Positions 5,728 through 11,255 of a DNA stretch of 11,255 bases are shown piece after piece. How positions within the stretch are numbered: position 1 is the stretch's first letter; each line of letters begins with the position of its first letter. Source of the stretch: Halodesulfurarchaeum sp. Lineage in GTDB: Archaea; Halobacteriota; Halobacteria; Halobacteriales; Halobacteriaceae. The stretch spans positions 1 to 11,255 of the forward strand of contig JAGXLJ010000011.1 in NCBI GenBank assembly GCA_018334775.1, written 5' to 3'. The position numbers and the translations under genes are program-made. Below the pieces are notes generated by a model that searched no databases, was not told the DNA's origin, and saw only the letters and a program-made list of their open reading frames with translations.

Positions 5728-7718
5728 TGGACGATTATCTCGAAGAATTCGTCCGCGAGGGCGAAGAACATGTTACCGAGCTGAACAATGCGTTGCTCAC
5801 GCTTGAGAGCAAACCCGAGGACGAAGCGGCAATGGACCAGATCTTTCGCACGGCCCACACCCTGAAGGGGAACTTCGGGGCAATGGGCTTTGAAGATGCA
5901 TCAGACTTGGCCCACGCCGTCGAGGATCTCCTCGATGCAATGCGGGACCGGGAGATCGAAGTTACCTCTGACCGGATGGATCACATCTTTGCGGGCATCG
6001 ATGCGATCGAAGCCTGTCTCGATGAAATCGAAACCGACGGGGAGGTCTCCCAAACCGTCAGGCCGGTCATCACCAACCTTCGGGAGGTCCTCGAATCTGG
6101 CAACGAATCATCAAACGAATCCACTAACACCGAGGGAGAAGGGGTCTCAGCGGCCAATTTTGACCGGGACGCCTTCGATATCGGCGACCAGCGAGTGGTC
6201 CAGGCAACGGTCGATATCGCCGAGACGGAGATGCCGGGTGTCGACGCGATGTTCGTGCTCGAAGATATCGAAGAGGCCTTCGAAATCGTTACGTCTGAAC
6301 CCGATCGGGACGCAATCGAAGATGGCGAATACGAGGACCGGTTCGACATGGCCTTGGCGACTGACGCAAGCGACGTCGGCTCCGAGATCGCTCAACACAG
6401 CAATGTGGCCGAGGTGACCGTCAGCGAACTTCGTGGAGACGACGACCAGGCAGCCACTTCAAGTGACGAATCAGCACCGTCAGACGCATCAGAAAATGGG
6501 CCGGCGGCCTCAGAGACGGATACGGCATCCGCTGATACGGACGACGACACCTCTGACTCGCCTGACAATGGAGGCAGTAGCGTCGGCGATATCCAATCAG
6601 TTCGGGTCGACGTCGACCAACTCGACGAGCTTCACGGCCTAGTCGAGCAACTCGTCACCACCCGAATCAAACTCCGCCGGAGCGTCGACGAGAACGACCG
6701 CCGGACTGAGGAGGAGCTCGACGACCTCGATAAGATCACGTCGAACCTCCAGGACACCGTGATGGACATGCGGCTGGTCCCGATGAAGAAGATCGTCGGG
6801 AAGTTCCCACGCCTGGTCCGTGATCTCGCCCGCGAAGAAGACAAACAGGTCGATTTCACCATCGAGGGAGACGACGTCGAACTCGATCGGACCATCCTCA
6901 CCGAGATCAGCGATCCGCTGATGCACATCTTGCGAAACGCGGTCGATCACGGAATCGAGCCACCCGGCGAGCGGGAGGCCGCCGAGAAAGACCCGACGGG
7001 GTCGATCACGCTTCGCGCTGAGCGTGAGCGTGATCGGGTGAAAATCCAGGTCATCGACGATGGCCGCGGCGTCGATCACGATGCAGTCAGGCAAAAGGCC
7101 GTCGAAAAGGAGATTCTCGAGAAATCGGAAGCCGCGGAAAAACCGGATGCAGAAATCGCCGAACTGATCTTCCATTCCGGCTTTTCAACCACCGACGAGG
7201 TCACCGACGTGAGCGGGCGGGGCGTTGGCATGGACGTCGTCAACGATACGGTGTCACGACTCGACGGGAGTGTGTCCGTCAAAAGTACGGAAGGCGAGGG
7301 AACGACGGTGACGTTGACGTTGCCGGTCACCGTGGCCATCGTAAAGGTGCTTTTCGTTAGATCCGGCGGCGAGGAGTACGGCATCCCGATCAAAACCGTC
7401 GACGAAATCAGTCGCATGCGCTCGCTCAAGCGTGTCGACGGCGAGGAAGTCGTGACCTACGACGACACGGTGTATCCACTCGTTCGACTGGGCGATGCAC
7501 TCAAAGTTCCGGCCGAGACCACAAACGGTGATGGAATGCTCGTCAAGATCCGGGACACCGAACGACAGGTCGCGATCCACTGTGACGAGGTTCGTGGGCA
7601 AGAAGAAGTCGTCGTCAAACCCTTCGAGGGGATCCTCAGCGGTATACCTGGTCTCTCCGGAGCGGCCGTGCTTGGTGAAGGTGACGTCGTGACGATTCTC
7701 GACGTGGCGACCTTGTAA
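5727..7718 (+). CDS. cheA: Chemotaxis histidine kinase CheA
   Basis: The cytoplasmic kinase of the chemosensory array, phosphorylating CheY and CheB in response to receptors. The 663 residues show the classical domains. P1 (HPt), about 1-120, has the phosphorylated H44 in RTAHTLKGN. A P2-like response-regulator-docking domain spans about 145-236. A Ser/Asp/Thr-rich linker covers about 238-288, and the P3 dimerisation helices about 290-350. The P4 ATP-binding domain, about 350-533, has an N box around N404 (ILRNAVDHGIE), a G1 box D444-D-G-R-G, an F box (FHSGFSTTDEVT) and a G2 box SGRGVGMDVV near 496-505. The P5 CheW-like domain, about 534-663, ends in VVTILDVATL. All catalytic boxes are intact. 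The start is supported by GGTGA seven bases upstream. The gene is in the middle of the operon, followed after two bases by cheC. Confidence 0.97.
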   Translation: MDDYLEEFVREGEEHVTELNNALLTLESKPEDEAAMDQIFRTAHTLKGNFGAMGFEDASDLAHAVEDLLDAMRDREIEVTSDRMDHIFAGIDAIEACLDEIETDGEVSQTVRPVITNLREVLESGNESSNESTNTEGEGVSAANFDRDAFDIGDQRVVQATVDIAETEMPGVDAMFVLEDIEEAFEIVTSEPDRDAIEDGEYEDRFDMALATDASDVGSEIAQHSNVAEVTVSELRGDDDQAATSSDESAPSDASENGPAASETDTASADTDDDTSDSPDNGGSSVGDIQSVRVDVDQLDELHGLVEQLVTTRIKLRRSVDENDRRTEEELDDLDKITSNLQDTVMDMRLVPMKKIVGKFPRLVRDLAREEDKQVDFTIEGDDVELDRTILTEISDPLMHILRNAVDHGIEPPGEREAAEKDPTGSITLRAERERDRVKIQVIDDGRGVDHDAVRQKAVEKEILEKSEAAEKPDAEIAELIFHSGFSTTDEVTDVSGRGVGMDVVNDTVSRLDGSVSVKSTEGEGTTVTLTLPVTVAIVKVLFVRSGGEEYGIPIKTVDEISRMRSLKRVDGEEVVTYDDTVYPLVRLGDALKVPAETTNGDGMLVKIRDTERQVAIHCDEVRGQEEVVVKPFEGILSGIPGLSGAAVLGEGDVVTILDVATL

Positions 7719-7720
7719 CT

Positions 7721-8320
7721 ATGTCAACGATGATCGACATTCGACGACTCAGAGATGTTAACCGCCTCGCGAAGGCGGGCGCAGAGACGGTCGCAGAGCA
7801 CCTCACTCAACTCACCGGGGTCGAAACAGAGATGGAGATCACGAAGATCAACGTCTTGGACATCGAGGATTTAGGTGCTCATCTCGGCAAAGAACGGGTC
7901 GTCGGTGTCAACGTCCCGCTTTTGGAACATCCCCATGGCACGGTCCTGATCCTCTTCGACGACGGGAGTGCAAAGACACTTGCTCACACAATGGTCGGCG
8001 GCACGGGGGATGACGAACCGGGCTACTCGGAAATGGAACGATCCGCGATCAAGGAGGTTGGTAACATCATGACAAGCGGGTTTATCGACGGTTGGGCGAA
8101 CGTCCTTGGGCGGACAATCGACATTTCGACGCCCCAACTCCTTCGGGCCGAAGGGGACACCATCGTGGAGCATAGCGTGGAATCGGGGGGCCACGAAATC
8201 GCCCTCCTCTTCGATTCGACGCTCAAGGCACCAGACGTGAACGTGGAAGCGACGATTTACACGTTCCCGAACATCGAGGAATTCGTAGAACTCATCAATT
8301 CGATCGAACATGCGGGTTGA
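7721..8320 (+). CDS. cheC: CheY-P phosphatase CheC (single module)
   Basis: CheC-family proteins hydrolyse CheY-P and can bind CheD. In this 199-residue protein the phosphatase signature S-x3-E-x2-N-x22-P is exact: S108, E112, N115 and P138 in SAIKEVGNIM and DISTPQ. Bacterial CheC normally carries two such sites. The equivalent N-terminal region here (LRDVNRLAKAGAETVAEHL) lacks the Glu and Asn, so only one site looks functional. Haloarchaeal genomes call such genes cheC or cheJ. It starts two bases after cheA, and its last 11 bases overlap the start of the next gene, so expression is probably coupled. Confidence 0.93.
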   Translation: MSTMIDIRRLRDVNRLAKAGAETVAEHLTQLTGVETEMEITKINVLDIEDLGAHLGKERVVGVNVPLLEHPHGTVLILFDDGSAKTLAHTMVGGTGDDEPGYSEMERSAIKEVGNIMTSGFIDGWANVLGRTIDISTPQLLRAEGDTIVEHSVESGGHEIALLFDSTLKAPDVNVEATIYTFPNIEEFVELINSIEHAG

Positions 8321-9479
8321 TCTGGCCTCCCTCGAAACGTTCAACCGAATCGGGACCGCCGGCGCTACCCAGGCCGCCGACGCGCTGTCGATGCTGACCG
8401 ACAGTGACACGTTCGTCAAATCGACGAAAATCAACTTCACGCCAATCGATTCGATCGACTCGCTCTTCAGGGACGTCGAAACTGCCGTGGCCATCGACTT
8501 TGATGGCGGACTGGAAGGCAACGCGTTGCTCGTGTTCGACGAATCCAGTGCGGACCACGTCCTCGACGAGCTCTCAGAGCCCGGCCAAGAGCCGAATTCG
8601 GCTTACCTCAACGAAGTGGCGAACATCATGACGAGTAGTTTCGTCGATGGGTGGGCCGAGCAACTTTCTGAAACGATCGACATTTCGACGCCGACGACAG
8701 TCGAGAACCCAGCTCACCAAATCCCCTCGGACGAACTTGCGGACTTCTCATTCGTTTTTGAAAGTGAAATTGCGGTCGATGAAGGGGACAACGTGTGTCG
8801 ATTCTACCTCCTCCCCGAGCCGGAAAGTTTCCTGGCGATGCTTCAGAAATCCGGTGACGAGTCAACGGACACGGGAGTTTCGATCCGTGAACTCTCGACG
8901 TTCATCAGTCTCACAGCTGCGGGGGCCGAAACCGTCGCGACCAACCTCGAAATGATGACCGGCATCGAAACGGACGTCGCCGTGACTCATCTGGACTTCG
9001 TCCCCATCAAAAACGTCGCTCGGGCGATCGACGAATCCGAGTACGCAGGGACAATCTTCGAATTCGGTGGCGCCATTGATGGTTATCTCGCAGTGATGTT
9101 CAAATCCGATAGTGTAGCCACCGTCACGGATGCATTGCTCCCGGCCGGGGCCACTGGCGATGCCATGCAACAAAGTGCGATCGAGGAGATCGGAAACATC
9201 ACAGCCAGTGGCTTCATCGATGGCTGGGCAAACGCGCTCGATACCACCATCGATCATTCTGTCCCGGACTTCGTCGACGACATGGGCCATGCCGTTCTCG
9301 AGTCCGTGGCCGTGCAACTGGCCCGGAGCCAGGAGTTTGCCTACGTCTTTGACGTCACGATCACCGCGGGGGACCCATTGAACTGCCGGCTCTTTGCCTT
9401 CCCCGAAGCGGACGGCTTCCGAAAGGTTGTCTCGGGATTGGACGAGGATCTGGATGTCTCGACCGTGGAGCGTGTATGA
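8310..9479 (+). CDS. cheC: Tandem CheC-domain protein (two CheC modules in one chain)
   Basis: 389 residues forming two CheC-like halves, about 1-180 and 190-380. Each half begins with a degenerate N-terminal helix (LETFNRIGTAGATQAADAL; ELSTFISLTAAGAETVATNL) and contains one phosphatase helix. Module 1 has E102, N105 and P128 at family spacing, but Ala at position 98 where Ser or Asp is usual. Module 2 has the full set S289, E293, N296 and P319. Both contain the (F/V)(I/V)DGWA stretch also seen in the preceding single-module CheC, so all three modules probably arose by duplication. From family knowledge it may dephosphorylate CheY-P and/or bind CheD, encoded next; division of labour between the modules is inference. 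The ATG at 8310 overlaps the previous gene by 11 bases. Confidence 0.9.
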   Translation: MRVDLASLETFNRIGTAGATQAADALSMLTDSDTFVKSTKINFTPIDSIDSLFRDVETAVAIDFDGGLEGNALLVFDESSADHVLDELSEPGQEPNSAYLNEVANIMTSSFVDGWAEQLSETIDISTPTTVENPAHQIPSDELADFSFVFESEIAVDEGDNVCRFYLLPEPESFLAMLQKSGDESTDTGVSIRELSTFISLTAAGAETVATNLEMMTGIETDVAVTHLDFVPIKNVARAIDESEYAGTIFEFGGAIDGYLAVMFKSDSVATVTDALLPAGATGDAMQQSAIEEIGNITASGFIDGWANALDTTIDHSVPDFVDDMGHAVLESVAVQLARSQEFAYVFDVTITAGDPLNCRLFAFPEADGFRKVVSGLDEDLDVSTVERV

Positions 9480-9483
9480 GTCG

Positions 9484-9963
9484 ATGGGCCGAGCCGGTGA
9501 GCAACGAATTCGGGTCGGCGTCGCGGACATGGCGGTTACAGACACCGGAACCCCGTTGGTCACGAGCGGACTCGGATCCTGTGTTGCGATCGGTGTCCAC
9601 GACGGTGACGGCGTCGCTGGCCTCCTGCACGCGATGTTGCCGGCGGCCCCGGAAGACGGTCTCTCGAAAGCGAAATACGTGGACAGTGGGATACAAACGA
9701 TGAAAGCCGAGCTGACAGCACTCGGTGCCGATCCGAACAAGCTGACCGCGAAGATTGCTGGGGGGAGTTCAATGCTCAACCTCGACAGCGGCGAGCCGGT
9801 CGGTGATAAGAACGTGGCTGAGACCAACCAAGTGCTGGATCGCCAGGGTATCGAACTCGCTGGGGATGACACCGGCGGGAATTCCGGGCGCTCGGTGACC
9901 TTTCAGCCGAGGACCGGAACCATGCACATCCAACGTGTCGATGCGGCCCCGACAGAACTATGA
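9484..9963 (+). CDS. cheD: Receptor glutamine deamidase CheD
   Basis: CheD deamidates specific receptor glutamines and is controlled by binding CheC. From the ATG at 9484 it has 159 residues, a usual length. The Cys-protease-like catalytic residues are visible: T27, C33 in LVTSGLGSC and H49 in GLLHAMLP, followed by the conserved [10 protein letters not shown]. Family homology starts at about residue 9 ([10 protein letters not shown]). I chose the ATG four bases after the preceding stop. A GTG at 9472, overlapping the tandem cheC gene by eight bases, would add four residues and is the main alternative; GGAG at 9467-9470 does not settle it. Longer upstream extensions lack homology and would overlap the previous gene deeply. 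The stop overlaps the cheR start by four bases (ATGA). Confidence 0.94.
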   Translation: MGRAGEQRIRVGVADMAVTDTGTPLVTSGLGSCVAIGVHDGDGVAGLLHAMLPAAPEDGLSKAKYVDSGIQTMKAELTALGADPNKLTAKIAGGSSMLNLDSGEPVGDKNVAETNQVLDRQGIELAGDDTGGNSGRSVTFQPRTGTMHIQRVDAAPTEL

Positions 9964-10760
9964 GTGACTTTGACGACCTCCTGACCTACATCGAATCGGA
10001 GACCAGTTTCGCCTCGAGTTACTACGAAGAGTCCTATCTCGACCGTCGGATCTCGGCACGGATGCGCCGAACCGACGTACAGAATTACGGCGAGTACCGC
10101 GCCCTACTCAGAGACAGCACCAGCGAACGAGCCGAACTGCTAGATACGCTTTCGGTCAATGTCACGAGTTTCTTCAGGGATGAGAAAGTCTGGACGGCTC
10201 TCAAGGACGTGCTTCGGGAACTCGACGCCGGGTCACGGTCCCTGGACATCTGGAGTGCCGCCTGTGCCGATGGCCGGGAGCCGTACTCCCTGGCCATGTT
10301 GGCTCTCGATAGTGGCCTTTCGTCCAGATCTGTCGACATCCTCGGCACAGATATCGATGAAAACGCGCTTGATCGGGCCCGGCAGGGCGTCTATAGGAGT
10401 AGCCGAACGACGGACCTCGACGAGCAACTGTCGTTTCTCGACTCCCCGGACCAGTTCGTGAAAAGCGATGGGGATCAAATATCTATCGGGCAGTCCGCGT
10501 CGGACCTGGTGTCCTTCAAACGCCACGATTTGATCACCGGCGATGCAAAAGACGGCTTCGACCTGGTCCTGTGCCGAAACGTCTGCATCTATCTCGACAC
10601 CGAATATAAACGGCCGATCCTCGAGACGGTCAGTCGATCCCTCCGAACGGGGGGCTACCTCGTACTCGGGCAAACTGAGACACTGCCTCCGGACATCAAA
10701 GATCGGTTCGAAGCAGTCGATCCCCGCCTGCGGATCTATCGCTTGACTGAATCCGAGTAA
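9960..10760 (+). CDS. cheR: Chemoreceptor methyltransferase CheR
   Basis: CheR methylates receptor glutamates using S-adenosylmethionine, opposing CheB. The 266 residues contain the N-terminal helical domain (about 1-75) ending in [10 protein letters not shown], and the Rossmann-type methyltransferase domain with the SAM-binding motif [13 protein letters not shown] (about 98-110). An acidic residue follows in [10 protein letters not shown] (D131/D133), and CRNVCIY lies near 205-211. The chain ends in the typical [11 protein letters not shown] and LRIYRL strands. There is no C-terminal pentapeptide-binding extension or TPR. It overlaps cheD by four bases and is the last gene of the packed operon; a 40-base gap follows. 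Confidence 0.96.
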   Translation: MSDFDDLLTYIESETSFASSYYEESYLDRRISARMRRTDVQNYGEYRALLRDSTSERAELLDTLSVNVTSFFRDEKVWTALKDVLRELDAGSRSLDIWSAACADGREPYSLAMLALDSGLSSRSVDILGTDIDENALDRARQGVYRSSRTTDLDEQLSFLDSPDQFVKSDGDQISIGQSASDLVSFKRHDLITGDAKDGFDLVLCRNVCIYLDTEYKRPILETVSRSLRTGGYLVLGQTETLPPDIKDRFEAVDPRLRIYRLTESE

Positions 10761-10773
10761 CCTAAGTCGCCCC

Positions 10774-10780
10774 CTTACAA
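10774..10780 (+). promoter_or_regulatory. Weak candidate TATA box for cheF
   Basis: CTTACAA lies 27 bases before the cheF ATG, the same spacing as the better boxes of cheW, cheY and the 3003 gene. The match to consensus is poor, so cheF may instead be read through from cheR. Confidence 0.3.
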
Positions 10781-10800
10781 CCGTTTCAGTACCATAGTCA

Positions 10801-11255
10801 ATGGCAGATTCCGTCGTCGCGGACTTCGTCACGGATGTGATCCCTGATACCGGGAGTTACGCTGAACCCGTTCGCAGTCGAGTGTTGATGAACCGGCAGC
10901 AGGTGGTCCTCGTGACTCCTGACGATCGGATTTCGGTCCCCATCGGGGACGTTTTCGACATCGCGTATGGGAGCGCCCCAAAGGAGTTGCGAGCCTTTTT
11001 CGAGGACACGGTGAGTGTCGCGTACGAGGACGGCCAATCAAAACGCGTTGCGCTCATCGAAGGCGCTGATGATACGGTCGAACGCTTTACCGATCTCCTC
11101 TTCAAAGGAATTCTCAACAAAACGACAGTGGCTATCAAACATCCCGCGAAGGTCGGGGGTCGGATCACAGACGAAACATTCGAGAAGGGGGCCCTCTATC
11201 TGAGTCCGGCCGCAGTTAAGTTCAAGACCGAGGACCCGTTTTCGATCGAAGTCTC
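10801..11255 (+). CDS. cheF: Taxis protein CheF (3' partial)
   Basis: The frame from the ATG at 10801 has no stop before the window ends, giving 151 complete codons. The translation (start MADSVVADFVTDV, then VLMNRQQVVLVTP, SVPIGDVFDIAYGSAP, LFKGILNKTTVAIKHPAKVGGR) matches what I know of the archaeon-specific CheF (DUF439) family, about twice this length when complete. In Halobacterium salinarum CheF proteins bind CheY, CheD and a CheC, and connect the bacterial-type signalling system to the archaellum. Its position directly after cheR fits. The gap of 40 bases and a weak TATA-like box suggest it may have a separate leaderless transcript. Confidence 0.9.
   Translation, partial: MADSVVADFVTDVIPDTGSYAEPVRSRVLMNRQQVVLVTPDDRISVPIGDVFDIAYGSAPKELRAFFEDTVSVAYEDGQSKRVALIEGADDTVERFTDLLFKGILNKTTVAIKHPAKVGGRITDETFEKGALYLSPAAVKFKTEDPFSIEV

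Larger units (their letters stand above)
4330..10760 (+). other. cheY-cheB-cheA-cheC-cheC(tandem)-cheD-cheR operon
   Basis: Seven genes on one strand with junctions of 0, -1, +2, -11, +4 and -4 bases and a single strong TATA box at 4296. Such packing implies one polycistronic mRNA with translational coupling. The order puts excitation genes (Y, A) and adaptation genes (B, C, D, R) under the same control, while cheW and cheF sit outside with their own candidate promoters. Confidence 0.85.

Noticed and set aside
9394..9483. Extending CheD upstream to the ATG at 9394
   Set aside because: The extra residues have no CheD homology and would overlap the tandem cheC by 86 bases; junctions elsewhere in the operon overlap by at most 11.
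9476..9703. ATG at 9476 as an alternative start giving [13 protein letters not shown]
   Set aside because: It is in a different frame from CheD. The CheD motifs ([17 protein letters not shown]) are read only in the frame of 9484.
1..11255. tRNA, rRNA, insertion sequence or attachment site
   Set aside because: No transposase motifs, terminal inverted repeats, tRNA-like folds or rRNA-like stretches were seen; the window is almost wholly protein-coding.

Overview
The window is a chemotaxis (che) locus from a halophilic archaeon (Halobacteria). The evidence is the strongly acidic proteins, haloarchaeal-style TATA boxes about 26-36 bases upstream of start codons, and the gene content itself: bacterial-type CheY/B/A/R/D, several CheC modules, and the archaeon-specific adaptor CheF at the right edge. 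Base composition looks moderately GC-rich by eye. I cannot name the genus.

Left part (1-2824): a gene entering from the left edge ends in a quaternary-amine (OpuAC/OsmF-type) solute-binding domain. The upstream part of its open frame looks like the C-terminal tail of a methyl-accepting transducer, which suggests a receptor with an osmolyte-binding domain fused behind its signalling domain. Convergent to it is a large minus-strand gene coding for a beta-rich N-terminal domain, a long acidic repeat-bearing linker and a C-terminal coiled coil. I do not recognise its function.

Middle (2825-4279): a divergent promoter region leads into a 212-residue haloarchaeal protein of unknown function, followed by cheW. 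Each has its own TATA box.

Right part (4296-10760): one tightly packed operon, cheY-cheB-cheA-cheC-cheC(tandem)-cheD-cheR, with junctions from an 11-base overlap to a 4-base gap and one strong promoter in front of cheY. After a 40-base gap cheF begins and runs off the right edge.

How they work together, from the known pathway: receptors signal through CheW to the histidine kinase CheA, which phosphorylates CheY and CheB. CheR and CheB add and remove receptor methyl groups, and CheD deamidates receptors. CheC-type proteins dephosphorylate CheY-P and/or bind CheD. CheF links CheY to the archaellum motor. The two unrecognised proteins beside cheW, and the receptor-like fusion at the left edge, are the least explained parts of the window.
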